From: Kluyvera cryocrescens NBRC 102467
Lineage (GTDB): Bacteria > Pseudomonadota > Gammaproteobacteria > Enterobacterales > Enterobacteriaceae
Length of the DNA: 64,000 nt
Direction: 5' to 3'
Assembly: GCF_001571285.1 (NCBI RefSeq)
Contig: NZ_BCTM01000009.1
Span: 62,001 to 126,000 of the forward strand
Each line of letters opens with the position of its first letter. Position 1 is the first letter of the stretch. A model generated the notes under the pieces. The model was not told the origin of the DNA. It saw only the letters and a program-made list of their open reading frames with translations, and searched no databases. Below, one piece after another: positions 45,595 to 54,361 of the stretch. Position numbers and translations under genes: made by a program.

Positions 45595-46590
45595 CTACTG
45601 CCATTTACGGTGATACGCACCGAGGGTGGTCTGAGTACCTTCGGACATGGAGCCAAGCGTCTCCATCCAGGAAGCCTGTGGGACGAAGTTCTGTGGATCG
45701 GCCATGCAGCGGTCAATGGCCTGGCGCCAGACTTTGGCGACCTGGCTGACGTACGCAGGGCTGCGCTGACGGCCTTCGATTTTCACCGAGGCGATATTGG
45801 CGGCCAACAGCTCCGGCAGCAGTTCCAGGGTATTGAGGCTGGTCGGTTCTTCCAGCGCGTGATAGCGCTCGCCGTCGACCAGATAACGGCCTTTACACAG
45901 CGTCGGGTAGCCGGCGTTTTCACCGTCCTGATAACGGTCGATCAGCACCTCATTAAGACGGGATTCCAGGCCCTGCGGCGTTTGCTGCCAGCGCACGTAG
46001 CGCGCAGGCGAACAGGCACCCACGGTATTTGGCGACTCACCGGTGAGGTAAGAGGAAAGATAGCAGCGGCCTTCGGCCATAATGCATAGGCTACCGAACG
46101 CAAAGACTTCCAGCGGCACTGGCGTCACGCGGGCGAGCTGTTTTACCTGGTGAATAGACAGCACGCGCGGCAGGACTACGCGGGCCACCTCAAAGTTGCG
46201 ATGATAAAAATTAATCGCCTCTTCGTTGGTGGCGGATGCCTGAACGGAGACATGGCGCTCAATATGCGGGTAGCGCTCTGCGGCATACTCAAGCATCGCG
46301 AGGTCGGCGAGGATCAGCGCATCGGCACCCAGCTGTGCCGCCATATCCACCGCGCGCTGCCAACGCACGTAGCCATCGGGATGCGCAAAGGTATTGATAG
46401 CGATGTGCAGTTTGCGGTTATGCTGGTGCACGAAGTTTACCGCTTCCTGCAGCTTCTTCTCGGTGAAGTTAAGACCGGCGAAATGGCGGGCGTTGGTATC
46501 ATCCTTCAGACCGATATACACCGCATCGGCACCGTTTTCGATAGCCGCCTTTAGCGCCGGAAGGTTTCCGGCAGGGCAGAGCAACTCCAT
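45595..46590 (-). CDS. ubiU: O2-independent ubiquinone hydroxylation protein UbiU
   Basis: This 331-residue U32-peptidase-like 4Fe-4S protein forms a heterodimer with UbiV. The family signature EVFAFGSLCIMAEGRCYLS is present with its cysteines, and further cysteines lie near residues 190 and 232. ATG at 46590 gives MELLCPAGNLPALKAA; the frame stays open 12 codons upstream without support. Divergent from ubiT. FNR controls this unit in E. coli; I could not identify a clear FNR site here. Confidence 0.95.
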   Translation of the reverse strand: MELLCPAGNLPALKAAIENGADAVYIGLKDDTNARHFAGLNFTEKKLQEAVNFVHQHNRKLHIAINTFAHPDGYVRWQRAVDMAAQLGADALILADLAMLEYAAERYPHIERHVSVQASATNEEAINFYHRNFEVARVVLPRVLSIHQVKQLARVTPVPLEVFAFGSLCIMAEGRCYLSSYLTGESPNTVGACSPARYVRWQQTPQGLESRLNEVLIDRYQDGENAGYPTLCKGRYLVDGERYHALEEPTSLNTLELLPELLAANIASVKIEGRQRSPAYVSQVAKVWRQAIDRCMADPQNFVPQASWMETLGSMSEGTQTTLGAYHRKWQ

Positions 46591-46810
46591 AATTCTTCCT
46601 GAGTTCGCGGCCCAGCAGGGGCGCATTATTGTTAATGATTAGGGATTTTAGTTAACCTATCGCTAATCATTTTTGATTTGAGGCAGACAAAAGCGTATTG
46701 ATGACGGCAATAATCCCTCTGTCTCACGACATAATTGTTGATTTACGCCGCTATGTCGTTTATCTGATATGGCAAAATAACGGAACTATTGCATTCAGGG
46801 AGTAAAGCTT

Positions 46811-47335
46811 GTGTTGGATAAACTGCGTTCACGTCTGGTCCATGTAGCGCCAACTTTGATGAGCGTCCCGGTGAAATTTACGCCGTTCGCCCTTAAACGC
46901 CAGGTTCTGCAGCAGGTGTTAAGCTGGCAGTTCCGCCAGGCGCTCAATGACGGCGAACTGGATTTTCTCGACGGCCGCTGGTTAAGCATCGAGGTTCGCG
47001 ATATTGGCCTCAAATGGTTCACCTCGGTACAGAACGAGCGCTTAATTGTAAGTGACAACGCCCAGGCGGATGTTAGCTTCAGCGCGGATGCCAGCGACTT
47101 GCTGATGATCGCGGCGCGTAAACAGGACCCGGATACGCTCTTCTTCCAGCGTCGGCTGGTCATCGAAGGCGATACGGAGCTGGGTCTCTATGTCAAAAAC
47201 CTGATGGATGCCATTGAGCTTGAGCAGATGCCAAAAGCGCTGCGCGTGATGCTGATGCAGCTGGCTGATTTTGTTGAAGCTGGCCTAAAATCACCATCAG
47301 AAACTAAACATACATCGGTAGGTGAGCCATGCTGA
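46811..47335 (+). CDS. ubiT: Ubiquinone biosynthesis accessory factor UbiT
   Basis: This 174-residue SCP2-domain lipid-binding protein serves the O2-independent ubiquinone pathway, probably presenting hydrophobic intermediates. The SCP2 core is visible (ISFSADASDLLMIAARKQDPDTLF-like region, residues about 88-115). The start is a GTG at 46811 (product MLDKLRSRL), as in E. coli. It overlaps yhbS by 7 bases and is divergent from ubiUV. Confidence 0.95.
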   Translation: MLDKLRSRLVHVAPTLMSVPVKFTPFALKRQVLQQVLSWQFRQALNDGELDFLDGRWLSIEVRDIGLKWFTSVQNERLIVSDNAQADVSFSADASDLLMIAARKQDPDTLFFQRRLVIEGDTELGLYVKNLMDAIELEQMPKALRVMLMQLADFVEAGLKSPSETKHTSVGEPC

Positions 47336-47832
47336 TTCGAGTAGAAATTGGAATTGATGCCCCGGGAATCGACGCGCTGCTGCGTCGCGCATTCAACGGT
47401 GATGGCGAAGCCAGTCTGGTACGCGATCTGCGTGAAGACGGCCTGATTACACTGGGGCTGGTGGCTACGGATGATGAAGGTCATGTTGTTGGCTACGTCG
47501 CCTTTAGCCCGGTTAGCGTTGAAGGTGAAGAACGACAATGGGTGGGTCTCGCACCGGTTGCGGTGGATGAAGAGTACCGCGGTCAGGGGCTGGCGCGCCA
47601 AATGATCTACGAAGGGCTCGACTCGCTGAACGAGTTTGGCTACGCGGCGGTCGTTACTCTGGGCGACCCGGCGCTGTACGGTCGTTTCGGCTTTGAACGT
47701 GCCGCGCAGTATGATTTACGCTGCCGTTGGCCGGGCACCGAAGAGGCGTTTATGGTCCATCCGCTGGCAGATGACGCGCTGAAAGGCGTACACGGTCTGG
47801 TGGAGTATTCTGACCACTTCAACCGATTTTAA
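47329..47832 (+). CDS. yhbS: GNAT-family N-acetyltransferase YhbS
   Basis: This 167-residue protein has the acetyl-CoA-binding motif [15 protein letters not shown] typical of GNAT enzymes. E. coli YhbS has the same length; the acceptor is not established. TAGGTG precedes the ATG, which overlaps ubiT by 7 bases. Its 3' end overlaps the convergent yhbQ by 14 bases. Confidence 0.93.
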   Translation: MLIRVEIGIDAPGIDALLRRAFNGDGEASLVRDLREDGLITLGLVATDDEGHVVGYVAFSPVSVEGEERQWVGLAPVAVDEEYRGQGLARQMIYEGLDSLNEFGYAAVVTLGDPALYGRFGFERAAQYDLRCRWPGTEEAFMVHPLADDALKGVHGLVEYSDHFNRF

Positions 47833-48103
47833 GACTGTCCAGTAACGTTTCAAATGAACCGTCACCTGCGACGAGGCGCTCTTTCTGGCGCTTCGTCAGC
47901 TGCTTGATACGGTATTCGAGGCGCAGCGCCAGCGAGTGCTCACCGACCTCACCGTAAAATGCCAGCTTCAGCTCGCCTTTGCCGCGCAGCGCCTTCGCCC
48001 CTTTACCGCTTTGATGCTGGTGGAATCGCCGTTCAACATCGGTGGTGATACCGGTGTACAATTTGTTGTCCTCGGTCCGGACGAGATAAAGAAACCAACG
48101 CAC
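47819..48103 (-). CDS. yhbQ: GIY-YIG nuclease-family protein YhbQ
   Basis: This 94-residue protein is a minimal GIY-YIG domain: [18 protein letters not shown] begins the motif, Arg26 and later the metal-binding Glu are present. The family member in E. coli (YhbQ) acts on DNA with little specificity in vitro. The start used is GTG at 48103, which matches the family N-terminus; no in-frame ATG lies nearby. A longer frame continues to 48367 but overlaps yhbP. Confidence 0.85.
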   Translation of the reverse strand: MRWFLYLVRTEDNKLYTGITTDVERRFHQHQSGKGAKALRGKGELKLAFYGEVGEHSLALRLEYRIKQLTKRQKERLVAGDGSFETLLDSLKIG

Positions 48104-48157
48104 GTGTGCCAACCTGTCTGTAAGGATGGTCGCACCATAGCATAACGGAGAGAACAG

Positions 48158-48583
48158 ATGGAAACGCTCGCTGCCATTAGCCGCTGGCTGGCAAAACAAC
48201 ACGTGGTTAGCTGGTGCGTGGCCAACGAGGGTGAGCTGTGGTGCGCCAACGCGTTCTACGTTTACGACCCGCAGCGCGTCGCTTTCTATTTGCTCAGTGA
48301 AGAGACCACGCGCCATGGACAAATGACCGGCAAACAGGCGCCGGTTGCCGGTACCGTTAATGGTCAACCCAAAACGGTAGCGCTCATTCGCGGCGTGCAG
48401 TTTAAAGGCGAAATTCGCCTGCTGGATGGGGATGAGGCCGCGGAAAAACGGGCGCTGTACGTGCGCCGTTTTCAGGTTGCCCGCGTCCTGTCTGCCCCGG
48501 TCTGGGAGCTGCGCCTGGATGAACTGAAGTTCACCGACAACACGTTAGGCTTTGGCAAAAAACTCCACTGGCTGCGCGACTAA
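48158..48583 (+). CDS. yhbP: UPF0306 family protein YhbP
   Basis: This 141-residue protein belongs to the pyridoxamine 5'-phosphate oxidase-like (FMN-binding split barrel) fold family. E. coli YhbP is slightly longer and of unknown function. GGAGAG precedes the ATG. Its end overlaps the cusS stop by 4 bases, marking the junction between the core segment and the cus locus. Confidence 0.9.
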   Translation: METLAAISRWLAKQHVVSWCVANEGELWCANAFYVYDPQRVAFYLLSEETTRHGQMTGKQAPVAGTVNGQPKTVALIRGVQFKGEIRLLDGDEAAEKRALYVRRFQVARVLSAPVWELRLDELKFTDNTLGFGKKLHWLRD

Positions 48584-50025
48584 CCGCCCATCTTCGGCAG
48601 CACGATCGTAAAGCACGTGGCGACGGTGTCCGACGTCACGCTAATCTTTCCGCCGTGCGCCCGCACGATCGACTTAACGATCGCCAGCCCAATGCCGCTG
48701 TTTTCCCCTTTGCGCTGCCGCGAGGGATCGACCCGGTAGAAACGATCGAACAGGCGCGGTAGATGTTCGGCCGGGATTGGCGTTCCCGGATTCTCCACGC
48801 GATAAAGAATATGGTTTTCCTGTTCGCTGACCTGCACGGTCACCGACATACCGCGCGGGGTATAACGGATCGCATTCGACAGCAGATTGTTAATGACCCG
48901 ACGGATCATCAGCGGATCGCCTTCAATCAGCGATGGCTGCCCGACAAAGCGCAGTTTGACTTCACGCTCCTCGGCCCAGGCCTCAAAGAATTCAAAGACC
49001 TTGATCGTTTCGGTTTGCAGATCTAACGGCAGGCGTTCCGGGATCAGAAGGTTTTCATCGGCCTGCGCCAGAAACAGCATATCGCTCACCATCTTCGCCA
49101 TCCGGTTGTACTCTTCGAGGCTTGAGTAGAGCACATCCTCCAGCTCTTTGATCGTGCGGGGTTGGCTTAAGGCGATTTCAGTTTGCGTCACCAGATTGGT
49201 GATCGGCGTGCGGATCTCGTGAGCAATATCGGCAGAGAAATTGGCCTGACGGCGAAAAACATCTTCGATCCGGCCGATCATCTGGTTGAACGAAATCACC
49301 AACTGTTCCAGTTCAATCGGCACGCGCTCGGGTTCCAGCCGCACATCGAGATTATCCGAGGTGATGTTTTTGATCTTCATACTCACGTTACGCAGCGGCT
49401 GGTGGCCTTTACGGACGGCGATCAGCACGATCCCGATAATCAACAGGCTAATGACGGCGGCGATCATCATCAAGTTGCGTTTGAGCTCATCGAGATAATG
49501 CAGGTGAAAATCGATCGACAGCGCAATCAGCAGCGTGTAGGTGCGCTCGTTGTCATGGAAGGTTGAGGCGATGACCCGGTAAGTGGTCGTTGGCCTGGCG
49601 CTGGCTTCATGCCCCGGCATTGGTGGCATGCTGCTGCCTTCCCAGCGGAACATGCGCTGGGTTTTTAGCTCCTGAGCAAACTGGGGAGAGGCAAAGATTG
49701 GCGATAAGTCAGGCCCATTGGGGGAGCGAAATAGCTGTGGGTTGTCCGGCGTGCGCAGCAGCACGGCAATATTGCGATAGCTGGCCAGCGCGCTGCCGAT
49801 GTTGCTGATCTTCTCCGCCTCGGAAGTCTCCGGTGCGGTTAGCAATGAACTGAGCGTGGCGTTCACCTGTTTAAGGTCGCTTACGTCTTGTTCAGCGAAG
49901 TGTTTCTCCACCGAGTGCAGCATCATGCCGGTAAAGGCGGCAAAGGCGATGATGGTGGCGAGGCTAATAAAAAAGGTCAGGCGGGTCGCCAGCGAAAACG
50001 GGCGACGGCGCAGGTTAACCTTCAT
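48580..50025 (-). CDS. cusS: Copper/silver sensor histidine kinase CusS
   Basis: This 481-residue membrane kinase senses periplasmic Cu(I)/Ag(I) and phosphorylates CusR. Two transmembrane helices (about 14-37 and 186-205) flank the sensor domain; then HAMP, His269 in [12 protein letters not shown], and ATPase N and G boxes. The sensor has [10 protein letters not shown] at 131-140 but lacks the His/Met-rich GHGHGH stretch I recall in E. coli CusS. ATG at 50025 has GAGGTG upstream and overlaps cusR by 11 bases. Confidence 0.93.
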   Translation of the reverse strand: MKVNLRRRPFSLATRLTFFISLATIIAFAAFTGMMLHSVEKHFAEQDVSDLKQVNATLSSLLTAPETSEAEKISNIGSALASYRNIAVLLRTPDNPQLFRSPNGPDLSPIFASPQFAQELKTQRMFRWEGSSMPPMPGHEASARPTTTYRVIASTFHDNERTYTLLIALSIDFHLHYLDELKRNLMMIAAVISLLIIGIVLIAVRKGHQPLRNVSMKIKNITSDNLDVRLEPERVPIELEQLVISFNQMIGRIEDVFRRQANFSADIAHEIRTPITNLVTQTEIALSQPRTIKELEDVLYSSLEEYNRMAKMVSDMLFLAQADENLLIPERLPLDLQTETIKVFEFFEAWAEEREVKLRFVGQPSLIEGDPLMIRRVINNLLSNAIRYTPRGMSVTVQVSEQENHILYRVENPGTPIPAEHLPRLFDRFYRVDPSRQRKGENSGIGLAIVKSIVRAHGGKISVTSDTVATCFTIVLPKMGG

Positions 50026-50698
50026 CGCGCACCTCGAGCACATAGCCTACGCCGCGGACCGTCTGAATCAACTTGGGCGAAAAGTCGTTATCAATTTTGG
50101 CGCGCAGGCGTTTAATGGCAACGTCGATGGCATTGGTATCGCTATCGAAATTCATATCCCACACCTGGGAGGCGATGAGCGATCGCGGCAGCACTTCGCC
50201 CTGATGGCGCAGGAAAAATTCCAGCAGGGTAAATTCTTTACTGGTCAAGGTGATACGGATATCGCCGCGCGTGACTTTGCGGGAAACCAGATCGAGGGTG
50301 AGATCGGCGACCTGAAATTGGCTTTCGACAATCACGGCAGCACCCCGGCGTAGCAGCGTTCTGACGCGTGCCAGCAGTTCCGCAAAGGCGAACGGCTTCA
50401 CCAGATAGTCATCGGCGCCGAGTTCCAGCCCTTTCACCCGGTGTTCGATGGTGCCTAACGCGGTCAGCAGTAGGATCGGCATACCTTTATTGGCGGCGCG
50501 CAGCATGCGAACGATATCCCACCCGTTCACGTCCGGCAGCATAATATCGAGCACGATCAGATCGTAATCGGCAGTCATCGCCAGGTGATAGCCGTTAAGG
50601 CCATTGTCGGTGTGATCCACCACGAAACCCGCTTCCGTTAGCCCCTTGCTCAGGTACTCACCCGTTTTGATCTCATCTTCGACAACCAGTATTTTCAC
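50015..50698 (-). CDS. cusR: Copper/silver response regulator CusR
   Basis: This 227-residue OmpR/PhoB-type regulator has the phospho-acceptor Asp51, the conserved [13 protein letters not shown] region and a winged-helix DNA-binding domain ([17 protein letters not shown]). The start is GTG at 50698, preceded by GGAGGG, giving 227 residues as in E. coli; the frame opens 11 codons earlier without a signal. Its target operator lies 1.8 kb away at 52502, beyond the inserted binding-protein gene. Confidence 0.95.
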   Translation of the reverse strand: MKILVVEDEIKTGEYLSKGLTEAGFVVDHTDNGLNGYHLAMTADYDLIVLDIMLPDVNGWDIVRMLRAANKGMPILLLTALGTIEHRVKGLELGADDYLVKPFAFAELLARVRTLLRRGAAVIVESQFQVADLTLDLVSRKVTRGDIRITLTSKEFTLLEFFLRHQGEVLPRSLIASQVWDMNFDSDTNAIDVAIKRLRAKIDNDFSPKLIQTVRGVGYVLEVRDEG

Positions 50699-50767
50699 GC
50701 GCCCTCCATCGCTGCTGTGTGATGGGGCCATTCTAATGGAGCGCAGGGCGATAGCAAGACAGGGGAA

Positions 50768-50790
50768 GAGCCTGCGGCTGGCGCAGGCTC
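50768..50790 (-). terminator. Hairpin between the solute-binding protein gene and cusR
   Basis: GAGCCTGCG and CGCAGGCTC form a perfect 9-bp stem, 11 bases after the binding-protein stop. TTCCCCT follows on the minus strand, so it is a moderate terminator at best. Confidence 0.5.
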
Positions 50791-50801
50791 ATATTGGAAC
50801 C

Positions 50802-52088
50802 TTACTCCGCCCAGGCGTCCTGCCGTTTCAGCTCCTCATTGACCTTGTCGTTAATCTCTTTGAGCACAGTCGGAATATCCCCGTCGCAGTTGGCGTAAAT
50901 TTTGTTGAAACCGTCGGCGGTAATCTGCCGCACCGGGATCCAATTTGGGATCTGCGGCATGTAGCGACCCTCTTTGGCGTAGGTTTCGGCAAACACCTCC
51001 CAACGCGGATCGTCGTGGTAATCCTTGATATTCAGCGTTTTGTTTACCGGCAGACGGACGATTGGCATCGAGGTGCTATCCACCGCCATGCCGATTTTTT
51101 GCCCTTCTGGCGAGATCAGAAATTCAAGGAATTTTTTCGCTGCCGCTTTGCGTGAGCTGGTTTTCATCAGGAATGCGGTGGTGCCTTCCGCCATGGAGGC
51201 TGCGCCGCCGGGGCCCGCCGGGGGTGGCACGACGGTGTAGGTTTGTTTGCCCGGAACTTTATCGAATAGCGCGATATGGTACGGGCCGGATGAGTACATA
51301 CCGGTCTGGCCGGAGCGGAACGAGGTGTTGGCATCGGCGGTGGTGTGGTTAATGGCGCCCGGCTGCGCCAGCCCTTCGCACACCATGCCGCGCATAAAGG
51401 CCATCGCGCTGGCGATCTCTTTACTGTCCAGCGCAGCCTTAAATTTCCCCGGCTGGGTCGCAACTAAATAGTTGCCGCCCGCCTGCCACAGATAGGACGA
51501 GGAGAAAGAGCTGGCGTAGCCACGGGTGGTGGCTAGCGGCATGGTAAAGCCGTAGGTATCTTTTTTGCCGTTGCCGTCAGGATCGTCGTGAGTGAATGCC
51601 TGAGCGACCTTTTTCAGTTCATCCCAGTTGGTTGGCGCTTTCAGGTTCAGCTTGTTAAGCCAGTCCTGGCGGATAAACAGCGCATAGGTGTGTGCCGAAG
51701 TGGGTACGCCATAGTATTTGCCATCCGGCTGCTGAGTCGATTTCCACGCCGCCTCATACACATCGCTGCCGCCTTTCAATTCGCCCGGCTTAATCTCATC
51801 GACGATACCCAGCTGGACCATTTGGCCGACGATAATCGCATCGTTAAATACCACGTCGGGCAATGCCCCGCCGGTTGCTGCGCGCGCCAAACGCTGGTCA
51901 AAGTCGGTGACCGCATTAAAGTACTTTATCGAAATCCCGGTTTCTTTCTGGAACTGGTCGGCGAGCTTTTGATAGATAACTTTTGAATCATTGCTGGCGC
52001 GGATCCAGACATCGAGTTGTTCACTGAAGGCATGGGGTGAAAGGGTGAATAACAGGGCCAGACCTAGCGCTTTAGTTTTAACTTTCAT
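50802..52088 (-). CDS. Orphan ABC transporter solute-binding protein (family 1, sugar type)
   Basis: This 428-residue protein has a signal peptide (KALGLALLFTLSPHAFS, cleavage near residue 22) and the layout of family 1 periplasmic sugar-binding proteins such as MalE and UgpB. A loop DDPDGNGKKDTYG near residue 170 looks like an EF-hand-type calcium site. No permease or ATPase gene adjoins it. It lies between cusR and cusC, which are adjacent in E. coli. The ATG at 52088 has GGAG seven bases upstream. A link to metal resistance is not evident; ligand unknown. Confidence 0.88.
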   Translation of the reverse strand: MKVKTKALGLALLFTLSPHAFSEQLDVWIRASNDSKVIYQKLADQFQKETGISIKYFNAVTDFDQRLARAATGGALPDVVFNDAIIVGQMVQLGIVDEIKPGELKGGSDVYEAAWKSTQQPDGKYYGVPTSAHTYALFIRQDWLNKLNLKAPTNWDELKKVAQAFTHDDPDGNGKKDTYGFTMPLATTRGYASSFSSSYLWQAGGNYLVATQPGKFKAALDSKEIASAMAFMRGMVCEGLAQPGAINHTTADANTSFRSGQTGMYSSGPYHIALFDKVPGKQTYTVVPPPAGPGGAASMAEGTTAFLMKTSSRKAAAKKFLEFLISPEGQKIGMAVDSTSMPIVRLPVNKTLNIKDYHDDPRWEVFAETYAKEGRYMPQIPNWIPVRQITADGFNKIYANCDGDIPTVLKEINDKVNEELKRQDAWAE

Positions 52089-52231
52089 TTTTGACTCCGG
52101 TTGACGGGCGAGACTATCTATCCCTGAACAGAGGTAAGAATGGGTGAAAAGGTGAAGCAAAATGATGATAGAAGCGGGCTTAGGGTGAAACAATGTTTTA
52201 ATATTGGCACTGCATCAATATTGTGTCGTTG

Positions 52232-52247
52232 TGTGGCGAGTTTCACA
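52232..52247. promoter_or_regulatory. CRP-like binding site
   Basis: TGTGG-CGAGTT-TCACA matches the CRP core TGTGA-N6-TCACA at 9 of 10 positions. It is 144 bases upstream of the solute-binding protein gene, with a TATTAA -10-like element on the minus strand at 52198-52203. Confidence 0.5.
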
Positions 52248-52501
52248 GTAAAAATAGACTGTAATTAACAGGTTATTTTTATCTATATGAAATAATTGGT
52301 TTTTGTATTTTTAGTTTTATTCTTTTATCGACCTGAATGGTCGTTAAAGTGTGAGCCGATTATTGTTTTCATCATAGAGTGTGATGGCGGCGAATATTTG
52401 GAATTAAATAATCGTCTTTTTACCGATGAAATAAACCCGGGTCTTTCATTAGCGCTATTTTTCGCCAACGCGATCACAGCCAAATTTCCCTCTGCGGCTT
52501 A

Positions 52502-52519
52502 AATGACAACTTTGTCATT
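52502..52519. promoter_or_regulatory. CusR operator (copper box)
   Basis: AATGACAA-CT-TTGTCATT is a perfect inverted repeat and matches the palindrome bound by E. coli CusR ahead of cusC. It lies 83 bases before the cusC start. Confidence 0.85.
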
Positions 52520-52602
52520 ATCCTGTCACCGAGCAAACAGAGTCACTCCCGTAAGGTATGCACATTACCAGCCCCTTCTGATTTGGCTGAACAGGACGTG
52601 AC

Positions 52603-53988
52603 ATGCTTACTCTCAAACCGCTGACGCTGATGATGGCGTTTATTCTGGCCGGCTGTACTTCGCTGGCGCCGGACTATCGGCCGCCCGAAAAGGTGGTTCC
52701 GGAACAGTTTTCGCTCTCCCAGGGCGCGCTGGTGCCGACCGGCAGCCAATGGCAAGAGACCGGCTGGCAAACCTTTTTCGCTGACCCGCAGGCCAGGCGC
52801 TTGATTGATGTCGCGCTGCGTAACAACCGCGACCTGCGTATGGCGGTGCTGAACGTGGAAGCCGCTCGCGCGCAGTATAACGTGACCGATGCCGGGCGTT
52901 ATCCGCAGCTTAATGGTACCTCTGGCGCAAACTACGAAGGCGATCTTCAGGGGCAAAAATCCACCACCAAAAGCTACGATGTGGGGCTGAATCTCAGCTA
53001 CGAGCTCGACTTTTTCGGCAAGCTGAAAAACATGAGTGAAGCCGACAGGCAGAACGTCTTCGCCAGCCATGCGGCCCAGCGCGCGGCGCAAATCGTGGTG
53101 GTGACCAATGTCTCCCAGGCCTATTTCAATCAGCGTCGGCTGACCGCCCAGTTGGCGATTGCCAAAGAAACGCTGAAAAACTATCAGCAGTCCTATGCCT
53201 TTGTGGAACAGCAACTGGTGACTGGCAGTACCAACGTGCTGGCGCTGGAACAGGCACGCGGGGTGATTGAAAGCACCCGCGCCGATATCGCTCAGCGTGA
53301 AGGCGAACTGGCGCAGGCTAACCATACGCTCCAGCAGTTGTTGGGTAACTACAGTACCCCGTTAAGCGCCAGCGTATCCTCTGCCGAGTCGGTCCACCCG
53401 CTGCCGCTGCCGGCGAATCTCTCTTCCACGATCCTGCTTCAGCGCCCGGACATTATGGAGGCTGAGCATCAGCTCCGTGCGGCAGATGCCAATATCGGGG
53501 TGGCGCGAGCAGCATTTTTCCCATCGATTACTCTGACCAGCGGCGTTTCGAGCAGCAGCGCAACGCTCTCCAGCCTGTTTAACGCGGGCAGCGGCATGTG
53601 GAATTTTGTGCCGAAGATTGATCTGCCCATCTTTAACGCCGGACGTAACGAAGCCAACCTCGCGCTGGCGAACGTTAAGCAGCGCCAGGCGGTGGTGAAC
53701 TACGAACAAAAAATTCAGGCGGCATTTAAAGCGGTCGCCGACACACTCTCGCTGCGTGACAGCATTCAGGCGCAACTGGTGGCCCAGCAGCGCTATTTGG
53801 CGTCGCTGCAAATCACTTCGCAACGCGCCCGCGCGCTCTATGCCAGCGGGGCGGTGAGTTATATCGAAGTGCTGGATGCCGAGCGTTCGCTGTTCGCCAC
53901 CCGGCAAACGATCCTCGATCTGATTTATTCCCAGCAGGTTAATGAAATCAATCTGTTCAGCGCCCTTGGCGGCGGCTGGAAAGCCTAA
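52603..53988 (+). CDS. cusC: Cu(I)/Ag(I) efflux outer membrane channel CusC
   Basis: This 461-residue TolC-like outer-membrane lipoprotein has lipobox LAGC with Cys18 and two outer membrane efflux repeats (residues about 60-250 and 270-455). It forms the exit duct of the CusCBA pump for Cu(I) and Ag(I). GGACGTGAC precedes the ATG. First gene of cusCFBA. Confidence 0.95.
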   Translation: MLTLKPLTLMMAFILAGCTSLAPDYRPPEKVVPEQFSLSQGALVPTGSQWQETGWQTFFADPQARRLIDVALRNNRDLRMAVLNVEAARAQYNVTDAGRYPQLNGTSGANYEGDLQGQKSTTKSYDVGLNLSYELDFFGKLKNMSEADRQNVFASHAAQRAAQIVVVTNVSQAYFNQRRLTAQLAIAKETLKNYQQSYAFVEQQLVTGSTNVLALEQARGVIESTRADIAQREGELAQANHTLQQLLGNYSTPLSASVSSAESVHPLPLPANLSSTILLQRPDIMEAEHQLRAADANIGVARAAFFPSITLTSGVSSSSATLSSLFNAGSGMWNFVPKIDLPIFNAGRNEANLALANVKQRQAVVNYEQKIQAAFKAVADTLSLRDSIQAQLVAQQRYLASLQITSQRARALYASGAVSYIEVLDAERSLFATRQTILDLIYSQQVNEINLFSALGGGWKA

Positions 53989-54011
53989 CTTTAATTCAGG
54001 AGTCTTGAGAT

Positions 54012-54356
54012 ATGCGTAAATTTATCACTCTGATGGGCGGCGTTTTTATGATGCTGGCGATGAAAGTACAGGCCGCAGAAATGCAGCATGACGGCCATGG
54101 ACAGATGATGGATATGAGCGCGAAAGCGCAGGTTATTGAGGGGACTGGCATCGTCAAACGCATCGATATGGATGCGAAGAAGATCACCATCGACCATCAA
54201 GCGATCCCTGCCATTGGCTGGCCAGCGATGACCATGCGTTTCACCTTTAGCGAGCCGACCGAGGCGATTAAACAGCTCAAAGAAGGCGAGCAGGTTAACT
54301 TCAGCTTCGTTCAGCAGGGTAATCTTTCCCTTCTTCAGGACATCAAGGCGCTGTAA
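54012..54356 (+). CDS. cusF: Periplasmic Cu(I)/Ag(I) chaperone CusF
   Basis: This 114-residue periplasmic protein has a signal peptide ending near residue 22 (VQAA). The metal site keeps the E. coli spacing: His62, Trp70, Met73 and Met75 (GWPAMTMRF). It hands Cu(I) or Ag(I) to CusB. The N-terminal mature segment is His/Met-rich (MQHDGHGQMMDM). It follows cusC by 23 bases. Confidence 0.95.
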   Translation: MRKFITLMGGVFMMLAMKVQAAEMQHDGHGQMMDMSAKAQVIEGTGIVKRIDMDAKKITIDHQAIPAIGWPAMTMRFTFSEPTEAIKQLKEGEQVNFSFVQQGNLSLLQDIKAL

Positions 54357-54361
54357 TCACG

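Larger units (their letters stand above)
52089..52602. other. Intergenic region between the solute-binding protein gene and cusC
   Basis: This 514-base divergent region is AT-rich between about 52250 and 52460, unlike its surroundings. It contains a CRP-like palindrome (52232-52247) and the CusR operator (52502-52519). An open frame at 52296-52502 starts with TTG, has no ribosome site, and is not called. Confidence 0.75.

Noticed and set aside
46591-46810. FNR site for ubiUV
   Set aside because: FNR control is known for E. coli, and some half-site-like sequences are present (AATCATTTTTGATT near 46665-46678), but none fits TTGAT-N4-ATCAA well enough to call.
52296-52502. 68-codon plus-strand frame just upstream of the CusR box
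   Set aside because: TTG start without ribosome site in AT-rich DNA, stop overlaps the operator, sequence resembles nothing known.
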